A stretch of 64,000 nucleotides of DNA, from the NCBI RefSeq assembly GCF_004117835.1, contig NZ_SDSC01000001.1, positions 1 through 64,000 on the forward strand. Reading direction: 5' to 3'. The notes beneath the pieces are model-generated. The model did no database searches, was not told the DNA's origin, and saw only the letters and a program-made list of their open reading frames with translations. Numbering within the stretch: the stretch's first letter is position 1; each line of letters begins with the position of its first letter. This document shows positions 19,334 through 26,931 of this stretch, one piece after another. The stretch comes from Macrococcus sp. DPC7161 (lineage in GTDB: Bacteria; Bacillota; Bacilli; Staphylococcales; Staphylococcaceae). Position numbers and translations under genes: made by a program.

Positions 19334-20338
19334 ATGAGATTGTTTCGATTTATTGTGATTGCATTGGTGTTAATTTGGTATGGGATATCAATTGGTATTT
19401 TACACAATCAACCCGTACAATTTGTCCACCCATTTGAATACTATCAATCAGAAGACTTAAGTTTAATGCAATTGAATTATTTGTTTTTAATCATCACACC
19501 AGTATTTTTAATCATGATGTTATTCGGTCATTATTTGAAATCAGTATTGTCACTAAAATTATTATTAATATTTACTTTAATCGGATTGTTGCTCATTACA
19601 TGGAATCGATTCAGTATCGTTTTTTATTTAAGCATTGGTTTACTTATTGCTAAATTACTAACTGATAGAATGAATCAAACAGTGAGTGTCGTTTTAATGG
19701 GAATGTTGTTTTTCATTGTTTTGATTCCAGTATTTATTTTAAGATTTAACCATGAAAGTTTTTTAGATGTCGATGGCTTTCAAAGAAATATTGAAGTATA
19801 TGTAAAAGGTTCGCTATTTGAGCGTTTTCAGTATAATTTAGAGCAAATTCCATCTTTATTGTGGCTAATCATTTTGATAATCATCGTTTCTTATATTTCG
19901 GTAAATATTAGTCAATATTTATTTGAGAAAAGCATAAAAATATCAATCATCAGTTTACTTATCGTAGGTATATTATTCATCATGGGTACGATGCTTAGAG
20001 GTGTGATGTACTTATTTAGTGATTATACTTTGATTTGGCTAGGCATCATCTTTGGTGCATTTGTCCAAAGTATATCAATAGCTTATTTTATTATTGCACT
20101 GGGAAGACTTTTCAAACCTCATACAATTGAAATGAAGGATTTGAAGGCAGTTGTATTTGCAATGATAGCCAGTTTAATATTGATTGATGCGATAGCGCCA
20201 AATATTTATACAAAGTGGACAACTTTTGGTGTAACACATTTGAACACATTGTTATCAAAAGGATTTATTTTTGCGATATGTGTATATATGCTATTTATGT
20301 TAATGGTGATGATTAACAAAAAACGTCTTATCAAATAG
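19334..20338 (+). CDS. Unrecognised multi-spanning membrane protein joined to addBA
   Basis: I do not recognise this 334-aa protein. It has about ten hydrophobic segments (for example near residues 4-22, 47-67, 72-90, 94-108, 116-135, 172-190, 200-222, 232-254, 272-290 and 306-328) and few charged loops; the longest hydrophilic stretch (about 137-168) sits between segments five and six. No signature residues of a known transporter stood out. The start lies 2 bp after the addA stop with GAGGTTT as the ribosome site, so it is probably co-transcribed with addBA. I do not recall a gene here in S. aureus. Function is unknown. Confidence 0.7.
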   Translation: MRLFRFIVIALVLIWYGISIGILHNQPVQFVHPFEYYQSEDLSLMQLNYLFLIITPVFLIMMLFGHYLKSVLSLKLLLIFTLIGLLLITWNRFSIVFYLSIGLLIAKLLTDRMNQTVSVVLMGMLFFIVLIPVFILRFNHESFLDVDGFQRNIEVYVKGSLFERFQYNLEQIPSLLWLIILIIIVSYISVNISQYLFEKSIKISIISLLIVGILFIMGTMLRGVMYLFSDYTLIWLGIIFGAFVQSISIAYFIIALGRLFKPHTIEMKDLKAVVFAMIASLILIDAIAPNIYTKWTTFGVTHLNTLLSKGFIFAICVYMLFMLMVMINKKRLIK

Positions 20339-20401
20339 AATTGCATGAATATTCTTAAATGTTTATGTATAATGAAGTAATAACGATGAGGAGTGAAGTG
20401 A

Positions 20402-21301
20402 ATGAAATTTTTATCTTTTAAGTACAACAATGAGTCAACATATGGTGTAAAAGTAAAACGTGAAGAAGCGGCTTGGATATTACCAAAAGTATTTGCAGAC
20501 TTTGCAGATGAGCATTATCCAAAGACATTATTAGAAGGTTTACAACAAAATGGCTCAGTTGATTTTCAAGAATATGTTCGTAAGGCTGTAGTTGCCGCAG
20601 ATCAATCAGAAAATCGTGATGAATATAAAGTTGATTTTAATGAAATTCAATTTTTACCACCAGTAGTCCCGACAAACAATGTCATTGCTGTTGGTAGAAA
20701 CTATGCAAAACATGCTGAAGAATTGAATAATGAAGTAGATGAATTGTATGTATTTACAAAAGCACCGTCAAGTTTAATTGGTGATTTAAATGAAATTCCT
20801 TCACATAGTGATGTAACCAATGCATTGGATTATGAAGGAGAATTAGGTATTGTCATTGGTAAATATGGTCACAAAATTCCTAAAGGCTTAGCTTTAGATT
20901 ACGTATATGGTTATACGATTATTAATGATATTACTGCGCGTGATTTACAAAAAGAACATGCACAAGCATTTTTATCTAAGAGCTTAATCGGTGGTTGTCC
21001 AATGGGTCCATACATTGTGACAAAAGATGAATTGCCAACGCCTGAACGCGTAAATATTGTTACAAAAGTGAATAATGAAATTCGTCAAGATGGCAATACG
21101 AGTCAAATGGTCTTAAAAATTGATGATTTAATTGCTGAAGTATCTAAATATATCGCATTACACCCTGGTGATGTAATCGCAACAGGTACACCACATGGGG
21201 TAGGGGCAGGTATGAACCCTCCTGTATATTTAAAACGTGGTGATGAAATTAAAATTACAATCGATGGTATTGGTACTTTAACAAATACAATTGGTGAATA
21301 A
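20402..21301 (+). CDS. Fumarylacetoacetate hydrolase (FAH) family protein
   Basis: A 299-aa FAH-fold enzyme. The family core is present: [13 protein letters not shown], the metal-binding [26 protein letters not shown] and the C-terminal [15 protein letters not shown]. The acidic ligands E-x-E and D expected for the Mg site can be seen. Family members act as acylpyruvate hydrolases, oxaloacetate decarboxylases or related C-C bond hydrolases; the substrate cannot be deduced. The start follows GAGGAGTGAAGTG. It probably has its own promoter in the 63-bp gap (TATAAT at 20368-20373). Confidence 0.85.
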   Translation: MKFLSFKYNNESTYGVKVKREEAAWILPKVFADFADEHYPKTLLEGLQQNGSVDFQEYVRKAVVAADQSENRDEYKVDFNEIQFLPPVVPTNNVIAVGRNYAKHAEELNNEVDELYVFTKAPSSLIGDLNEIPSHSDVTNALDYEGELGIVIGKYGHKIPKGLALDYVYGYTIINDITARDLQKEHAQAFLSKSLIGGCPMGPYIVTKDELPTPERVNIVTKVNNEIRQDGNTSQMVLKIDDLIAEVSKYIALHPGDVIATGTPHGVGAGMNPPVYLKRGDEIKITIDGIGTLTNTIGE

Positions 21302-21325
21302 TTTAAAATAAAATCATCTTTAATA

Positions 21326-21363
21326 AATAGTACCTAGTGTATTCACTAGGCACTATTTTTTTT
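21326..21363 (+). terminator. Terminator after the FAH-family gene
   Basis: A 14-bp stem with one mismatch (21326-21339 with 21344-21357) and a TATT loop runs into a T tract. Confidence 0.8.
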
Positions 21364-21395
21364 CTGTGTTAAAATGATTGAGAAGGAGTGAAGAT

Positions 21396-21776
21396 ATGTT
21401 ACATTTACACATTTTAAGTTGGTTATTAGTTTTAATTTTATTTTATTCAAGTTATGAAAATTTCTCAGATCGTCAAGGACCAAGTCGTTTATACAAACCA
21501 CTTCACATGACTTTACGTCTATTCATGTTAATTACAATTGTAAGTGGTATTGTATTATTCGTTCAAGTAATGAAGGGCGATATTGACCATATGATGTATG
21601 GTTTAAAGTTTGTATTTGGTTTAGCGACTATTGGTTTAGCTGAAATGACTTTAGCTAAAAAGAAAAAGAAAAAACCATCAAGAACATTTTTCATCATTAC
21701 ATTTGTTGTAGCATTAATTACGATTGGTTTAGGTTTACATTTACCAATGGTAGGTATTATGGGTATGTTTAAATAA
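21396..21776 (+). CDS. YisL-like (DUF1516) small membrane protein
   Basis: A 126-aa protein with four predicted membrane helices (about 3-17, 36-58, 64-80, 92-120), separated by short basic loops such as KKKKKKPSR. Size and arrangement fit the YisL/DUF1516 family, whose function is unknown. ATG at 21396 follows AGAAGGAGTGAAGAT, so the in-frame upstream ATG at 21378 is not used. It lies between two terminators as a single-gene unit. Confidence 0.75.
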   Translation: MLHLHILSWLLVLILFYSSYENFSDRQGPSRLYKPLHMTLRLFMLITIVSGIVLFVQVMKGDIDHMMYGLKFVFGLATIGLAEMTLAKKKKKKPSRTFFIITFVVALITIGLGLHLPMVGIMGMFK

Positions 21777-21782
21777 TCAACA

Positions 21783-21814
21783 AAAAAAGAGGTTTCGACC
21801 TCTTTTTTGTTTTT
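21783..21814 (+). terminator. Terminator after the YisL-like gene
   Basis: An 11-bp stem (21783-21793 with 21798-21808) closed by a TTCG tetraloop is followed by a T tract. Confidence 0.85.
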
Positions 21815-21894
21815 TTTATGAACTTTTCATGTAACTCACTCAAAAGTAACAACATTTAGTATAATGAGAGTAATGAAAAAAAATGGGGGATTTT

Positions 21895-23292
21895 ATGAAA
21901 AGATTACTGTGTAGCTTAATCGTGATTTTGTTATTTTCACAAGTTCATGTGGCAGAAGCTAAAACAAACAATCAAGATTTAAGAACATATCGTATCGTCA
22001 TTGACCGATTTTTAAATGGTAATGAAAAGAACAATAAACATATACATAATAATAAAAATGATCAATTGCCATATGGTGGTGATTTTCAAGGCATTATTTC
22101 TAAACTAGACTATATTAAAGAAATGGGCTTTAACAGCATTAATATATCACCTGTTTTTGAAAAAGAGCAAAATGATTATTTAGGTTATAAAATCAAAAAT
22201 TATGAAAAAATAGATTCTGTATACGGCGGCGAAGAAAACTTTAATAAAATGATTAAAATGGCACATCAAAAAGGACTTAAAGTTATTGTTGATATGCCTG
22301 TTACGGCAACAGATGGTTTTACTGCGACTAAAGATGTGAAAATGAATGACATTGCAAAGCAATATTACAAAGATATCGATGTCATTGATTTTAATCAAGT
22401 TGCCAACCAACAAAAATATCAAAAAATGCTTGCCAACTTTGTATCTAAATATAAAGTAGACGGTATTTCGATGTATCTATATCAAGATCATATGGATTTC
22501 ACAGATATTTTACCAAAAGACATGATTAAAATGGCTATACTAAATGAAGTGAGTAGCGTAAAAGGCTTTGATTATGTAGAAAAAGGACAATCTACAAAAG
22601 ATATTGCTCAAAGTTTTAAAACAACAGATCAAAAAATGCCAGCGACTTTTGAAGCGGATGAAATGTTAGCTGCTGATAATTTCTTTACACCTCGATTTAC
22701 GAAATTCGCAGCGGATGAAAATATGTTTCCAGGTACAAGAATCAAGTTATTAATGGCGTACTTATATATTCAAAAACATCCAGTTGCAATGACATATGGT
22801 ACAGAAATTGCAATGAATGGTAAAGATATGCCGGGTATTCATCAATTGTTAGACTTTAGAACAGAAAAAGAAGTAACTGATTACTTAAAAACAACATCAG
22901 AAGTTTTACATAAGTACCGAGCTTTATATACTGGAGAAGCAAAAATCATATACAATAAAGAAGGAAATCAAGTGATTCGTTTTGATACGAATGATGTTGA
23001 CTATATTTTTAACATTAACAATACAAGTAAATCAACAGCCGTGAATTTAGATAAGACTTATGTTGAAAAAGGTAAAATGTTATCAGGTTTATTAATTGGT
23101 GATAGAGTTTATGAAAAAGATGGACAATACAAATTGATCACGAATCGTGAAGAAGCGGAGTTGTACGCAGTGATTAATGAGCGCGGATTAAACTATGGTT
23201 ATATCATTGCAGCTGCTACAATCATCATTTTATTCACTATATTTATAGTACTGGTAGCTAAAAAATCAAAACGAAAACAACAAATATCATAA
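21895..23292 (+). CDS. Secreted, membrane-anchored alpha-amylase (GH13)-like protein with a degenerate active site
   Basis: A 465-aa protein with a Sec signal peptide (cleavage probably after HVAEA, residue 22) and a C-terminal membrane helix (about 430-455) followed by KKSKRKQQ, so the body is probably extracellular. The barrel start RTYRIVIDRFLNG, the segment YGGDFQGIISKLDYIKEMG and VAMTYGTEIAMNG are GH13-like. The catalytic signatures are not: region I is VDMPV instead of D-x4-NH, region II is GISMYLYQDH with no R-x-D nucleophile, and region IV lacks NHD. ATG at 21895 follows GGGGGA. It may bind rather than cut glycans. A TATAAT at 21860-21865 is the likely -10. Confidence 0.8.
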   Translation: MKRLLCSLIVILLFSQVHVAEAKTNNQDLRTYRIVIDRFLNGNEKNNKHIHNNKNDQLPYGGDFQGIISKLDYIKEMGFNSINISPVFEKEQNDYLGYKIKNYEKIDSVYGGEENFNKMIKMAHQKGLKVIVDMPVTATDGFTATKDVKMNDIAKQYYKDIDVIDFNQVANQQKYQKMLANFVSKYKVDGISMYLYQDHMDFTDILPKDMIKMAILNEVSSVKGFDYVEKGQSTKDIAQSFKTTDQKMPATFEADEMLAADNFFTPRFTKFAADENMFPGTRIKLLMAYLYIQKHPVAMTYGTEIAMNGKDMPGIHQLLDFRTEKEVTDYLKTTSEVLHKYRALYTGEAKIIYNKEGNQVIRFDTNDVDYIFNINNTSKSTAVNLDKTYVEKGKMLSGLLIGDRVYEKDGQYKLITNREEAELYAVINERGLNYGYIIAAATIIILFTIFIVLVAKKSKRKQQIS

Positions 23293-23304
23293 TTAAAATA
23301 TAAG

Positions 23305-23345
23305 AGGCACTAAAATGTATTTTCACATTTAGTGCCTTTTAATTT
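23305..23345. terminator. Bidirectional terminator between the GH13-like gene and cdr
   Basis: AGGCACTAAA at 23305-23314 pairs with 23328-23337, followed by TTTTAATTT. The two flanking genes converge here. Confidence 0.75.
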
Positions 23346-23371
23346 GGAGATTTTATTAATGTTTTATTCAA

Positions 23372-24703
23372 TTAATAGGCTTGAGCTTTATAACCAATCA
23401 TATTAATAATATCTTTAGGTGATGCATAGGGTGGACTGTAGGCAATTTCTACATCCATTAATTCATCAACTGTAGCAGATTTTTTCATTAACGTTGATAA
23501 AATATCAATGCGTTTATCAACACCATGCTTACCACACGCACTGGCTCTTAATAATTTTCGTGAAGATTTTTCAAAATGAACAATCAGCGTAATTGGTTGT
23601 GCATTTGGCATATACCCGGCGTTACTTTTTTGCGTTTGTTCAATAGTAACGACATCAAATTGATCTAAATCTTTTTCTTGTATACCTACAGAAGCAAAAG
23701 TTTGATCAAAGAGTTTTAATATACTTGTGCCAACAATACCTACAAAAGGTACTGGTTGTTGATTTTTTGTATTACGATCAATGTTTTTAGCGATAAGACT
23801 TGCTGCACGATGTGCTGGCCAAGCAAGTGCAAGTGGTGTTTTTAAATCAACGTGTGCGTAACTTAATTCTACGGCATCTCCAAGTGCATAAATATTTTGT
23901 ACGTTCGTTTGGAAAAATGGATTGACTTTAATATGCTTTGATTCTGTTTTTTCAATTTGTTTTGGCAAAAATGCTGTGTTCGGCTGAATACCAATCGCAG
24001 AGATGATCATGTCATATGAAGCGATTTTTCCGGATTTAAAAATGACTTTTTTACCATCAAGTTGTTTTACTTCATCATCAAGTTGAATATGCACACCATT
24101 TTCTTTTAAAAGTGGCGCAATATTTTTACGAATCGCTTTATCAGCATTTTTAAATAAATCTTGATTGCGATGGACTAACGTAACATCCAAACCTCGTATT
24201 TTTAAGTTTTCAACCATTTCTAAACTAATATATCCTGCACCAATAACAAGTGTAGTTTGTACGTTTTCCTTTTTAATATAGGCTTCAATCTTGTCTGTGT
24301 CTTCTAAATTTCTAAGAGAGAAGACGTGTGGAGCATTCAGTTGTGGTAATGTCACAACTTTTGCACCAGGTGATAATATTAAATAATCATAAGCATCATT
24401 AATATCTTTTTCATTTTTAATATCATGAATGGTTAAAGTTTGTTTTATTGTATCTATACTAGTGACTTCATGATAAGTATGCACAGTGATATTTTTATTT
24501 TCTAAAAATTGTTGAGGGTTTGATTGAACTAAGGATGATCGATCTTCAATGACATTACCTAAATAGTAAGGTAGGCCACAATTGGCAAAACTCATATCTC
24601 GATCTTTTTCATATATCGTAATTTCAATATTGGGATTGATACGTCGCAATTGAGATGCAACTGTTGCACCACCTGCGACGGCCCCTACAATAATGACTTT
24701 CAT
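23372..24703 (-). CDS. cdr: Coenzyme A disulfide reductase
   Basis: CoADR reduces CoA disulfide with NADPH and maintains the CoA thiol pool that staphylococci use in place of glutathione. The 443-aa flavoprotein has an N-terminal FAD motif (VIIVGAVAGGATVAS), the single active-site cysteine in MSFANCGLPYY (Cys42), a second nucleotide motif VIGAGYISLEM and the FAD-binding NIYALGDAVE. A lone cysteine in place of CXXC is characteristic of this enzyme. The C-terminal dimerisation domain is present. The start has AGGAGGTGTCACT. It is followed on the same strand by no further gene. Confidence 0.94.
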   Translation of the reverse strand: MKVIIVGAVAGGATVASQLRRINPNIEITIYEKDRDMSFANCGLPYYLGNVIEDRSSLVQSNPQQFLENKNITVHTYHEVTSIDTIKQTLTIHDIKNEKDINDAYDYLILSPGAKVVTLPQLNAPHVFSLRNLEDTDKIEAYIKKENVQTTLVIGAGYISLEMVENLKIRGLDVTLVHRNQDLFKNADKAIRKNIAPLLKENGVHIQLDDEVKQLDGKKVIFKSGKIASYDMIISAIGIQPNTAFLPKQIEKTESKHIKVNPFFQTNVQNIYALGDAVELSYAHVDLKTPLALAWPAHRAASLIAKNIDRNTKNQQPVPFVGIVGTSILKLFDQTFASVGIQEKDLDQFDVVTIEQTQKSNAGYMPNAQPITLIVHFEKSSRKLLRASACGKHGVDKRIDILSTLMKKSATVDELMDVEIAYSPPYASPKDIINMIGYKAQAY

Positions 24704-24761
24704 AGTGACACCTCCTAATATATTTTAATTTAAATATTTAACTTTAATTTTTAATTTAGAA

Positions 24762-25568
24762 TTATAAATTAAAGTATTCTTCTAAAAATTGGCCGATACC
24801 ATCTTCATTATTCGAAGCAGTTACACAATCAGCGACAGCTTTTAACTCACGAATGGCATTGCCCATTGCGACACCTGTTCCAGCATATTTGATCATTTCA
24901 TAATCATTATCTTCATCACCAAAAGCGATAATATTTTTACGATCAATATTTAAATAATCTTTAGCAATTTCAATACCAACTGCTTTATTGATACCCTTTT
25001 GAACAATTTCAATAACGGGATAAGGTGCACCCCATCGTCTATGTTCTAAATGTTCGGCATAAACTTCATCTAAATGTTTATATATATTTGGTATTTCAAT
25101 TTCTTCTGCTTGAATCAAAATAGATGTTGGTCCTTCTTGAATGGCTTTAACCAAATCTCCACTTAATATTTGTGGATTACCCATGCTAAATCCTTCAAAA
25201 AGAATTTCATCATGATAGTGTAAATATACGTGATCTTTAATTTCTGCAATGATATTTTTAATATTTAATTCAGGAATCTTTTTAAATATTTCATGCGCAA
25301 CATCTAAATCTAAAGGTGTATGATGTGTTTTAAATGTCATATCAGTAGGATGATGTACAAAGGCACCATTGAAATTAACGATTGGTGTCGTCATGCCAAG
25401 TTCTTGATAGTATATTTGACTTGCGCGATAAGGACGACCCGTTGAAATCATAATTTCATGCCCTAAAGCCTTTAATTGAAGTAATATATTTTTTGTTTTT
25501 GTAGTAATGACCTTTTCGTCATTTAATAAAGTGCCATCTAAATCTAGGCAAATTAAATGTTTATCCAT
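24762..25568 (-). CDS. HAD-superfamily (Cof-type) sugar-phosphate phosphatase
   Basis: A 268-aa Cof/IIB-type HAD hydrolase. Motif I is ICLDLDGTLLND with the nucleophile aspartate, motif II is MISTGRPY, and motifs III/IV are KGINKAVGIE and AFGDEDNDYEMIKYAGTGVAMGNA. The IIB cap lies between about residues 85 and 190. Enzymes of this group dephosphorylate sugar phosphates or flavin precursors with broad specificity, so no substrate is assigned. The start has GGAGGTATTAAT. It lies 58 bp upstream of cdr on the same strand and is probably transcribed with it. Confidence 0.85.
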   Translation of the reverse strand: MDKHLICLDLDGTLLNDEKVITTKTKNILLQLKALGHEIMISTGRPYRASQIYYQELGMTTPIVNFNGAFVHHPTDMTFKTHHTPLDLDVAHEIFKKIPELNIKNIIAEIKDHVYLHYHDEILFEGFSMGNPQILSGDLVKAIQEGPTSILIQAEEIEIPNIYKHLDEVYAEHLEHRRWGAPYPVIEIVQKGINKAVGIEIAKDYLNIDRKNIIAFGDEDNDYEMIKYAGTGVAMGNAIRELKAVADCVTASNNEDGIGQFLEEYFNL

Positions 25569-25672
25569 ATTAATACCTCCAAAATGTCATATGTCCATCA
25601 TATCATTTTATTGGATAAAGGTAATAGATTTGATATAGTTATACTTATAATAAAGATAGTGAGGTGACAATT

Positions 25673-25981
25673 ATGGAAGAAGCAATGAAAGATAGTTTAA
25701 TGGGTGCATTAGAAAATGTTATTGATCCAGAATTAGGTATAGATATCGTTAATTTAGGTTTAGTTTATCACGTTGATATGGATGATGATGGATTAGTTAC
25801 TGTAGAAATGACTTTAACATCAATGGGATGTCCAATGGGACCTCAAATTATTGATCAAGTGAAAACTGCACTTGGTGAATTACCAGAGGTTAAAGAAACG
25901 GAAGTAAACATCGTTTGGAATCCACCTTGGTCTAAAGATATGATGAGTCGCTATGCGAAAATTGCATTAGGTGTAAGTTAA
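25673..25981 (+). CDS. sufT: DUF59/MIP18-family Fe-S cluster maturation factor SufT
   Basis: A 102-aa DUF59 protein with the family motifs VIDPELGIDIVNLGLVY and LTSMGCPMGPQI (conserved cysteine) and VVWNPPW-like IVWNPPWSKD. The staphylococcal protein at this position, SufT, acts in maturing Fe-S proteins under high demand, alongside the SUF machinery. ATG at 25673 follows GTGAGGTGA; the GTG three codons upstream is part of the ribosome site. It is convergent with an FNR-like gene whose product appears to need an Fe-S cluster, sharing a terminator. Confidence 0.88.
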   Translation: MEEAMKDSLMGALENVIDPELGIDIVNLGLVYHVDMDDDGLVTVEMTLTSMGCPMGPQIIDQVKTALGELPEVKETEVNIVWNPPWSKDMMSRYAKIALGVS

Positions 25982-26021
25982 AAAAGAAGCAAAAACCATT
26001 TCAGCGGTTTTTGCTTCTTTT
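25982..26021. terminator. Bidirectional terminator shared by sufT and the FNR-like gene
   Basis: A perfect 16-bp stem (25982-25997 with 26006-26021) with an 8-nt loop has A-rich and T-rich flanks. It overlaps the last codon position of the convergent gene. Confidence 0.85.
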
Positions 26022-26712
26022 ATTCTATGCGACAAATATTGATTGGACAATTTTCACAATTGATTTCATCCTTCAAATATTGCATGTCTAATATAGTGAT
26101 TCTTTTACCTTCTGTTTTGATAACATTTTTACTCTTTAATTCACTGATCATACGGTTGACACTTTCACGTGTTGTGCTGCAGAAGTTCGCTAATTCATTG
26201 TTTGTTAAATCGACATTGAGTAACATTCCTTCATCTGTATATGTGCCATATGTGTTAGATAAACGAATTAATGTGGAATAAAGGGCACCTTTTTTTCCTA
26301 AAGTAAATAAATCACGGAAGCGGTACTCTTGTTTAGCATTCTCATTTTGAATGAACAACAGCCACTCATATTTTAATACTTCATCATTTAAAATGGCGTT
26401 TTCAAATTGAACCACAGGCATTTTATAGACTGTAGTTTTCGTTTTTGTGCGTGCAAACAATGAATGTTTTTTAGCACCACAGAATAATGTTGTCGTACCA
26501 AAGATACTTCTAGGTCCTAACATCTTCAATGAAAATTCTTTCCCATCCTCTAGAACACGATTAATCAAAACATTACCTTCTTGAATTAAGTAAATCGTAT
26601 CAGAAGGATCTTCAGCTTGATAAATGAATTGATGATGGTCATACGTCTCTATTTTGCCTTCTTCTTTTATAAAGTTTATGATACTTGTTGCCTCTCGGAA
26701 ATCTACTTGCAT
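26020..26712 (-). CDS. Crp/FNR-family regulator with a B. subtilis FNR-type C-terminal Fe-S motif
   Basis: A 230-aa regulator with an N-terminal cyclic-nucleotide-binding-like beta barrel (about 20-110), a dimerisation helix, and a C-terminal winged helix with TNNELANFCSTTRESVNRM as recognition region. The last 12 residues are CENCPINICRIE, giving Cys219, Cys222 and Cys227 in CX2CX4C spacing. In B. subtilis FNR three C-terminal cysteines with this spacing plus an aspartate hold a [4Fe-4S] cluster; here Asp134 (in RFRDLFTLGKKG) sits at nearly the expected distance. The start ATG at 26712 follows GAGAGGTGATACTTTG. It likely senses oxygen or NO. It diverges from clpB and converges on sufT. ArcR-like assignment is less likely because of the cysteines. 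Confidence 0.82.
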   Translation of the reverse strand: MQVDFREATSIINFIKEEGKIETYDHHQFIYQAEDPSDTIYLIQEGNVLINRVLEDGKEFSLKMLGPRSIFGTTTLFCGAKKHSLFARTKTKTTVYKMPVVQFENAILNDEVLKYEWLLFIQNENAKQEYRFRDLFTLGKKGALYSTLIRLSNTYGTYTDEGMLLNVDLTNNELANFCSTTRESVNRMISELKSKNVIKTEGKRITILDMQYLKDEINCENCPINICRIE

Positions 26713-26844
26713 CAAAGTATCACCTCTCTTCTTCATTTTTCTTTTAAACATTGAGTACAAATTGGTAATACAAAATTAATTATATCATTGAAATGTATCT
26801 TTTGATAAATTATCTAAAAAAAATTTTAAAATGAGTGTTTTTAT

Positions 26845-26873
26845 TTGAAAAGTAAAATAAAAGGGACTATAAT
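26845..26873 (+). promoter_or_regulatory. clpB sigma-A promoter
   Basis: TTGAAA (26845-26850), 17-nt spacer and TATAAT (26868-26873) give a near-consensus promoter, with a start expected around 26880. Confidence 0.85.
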
Positions 26874-26881
26874 CAAATTAA

Positions 26882-26898
26882 GGTCAAAGAAGGTCAAA
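26882..26898 (+). promoter_or_regulatory. CtsR operator of clpB
   Basis: Two direct heptads GGTCAAA (26882-26888 and 26892-26898) separated by 3 nt are the classic CtsR box. It overlaps the predicted transcription start, so CtsR binding would block initiation until heat or thiol stress releases it. Confidence 0.92.
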
Positions 26899-26931
26899 CT
26901 TCTTAGGCGAATATTTCAAAGAGGTGATTTT

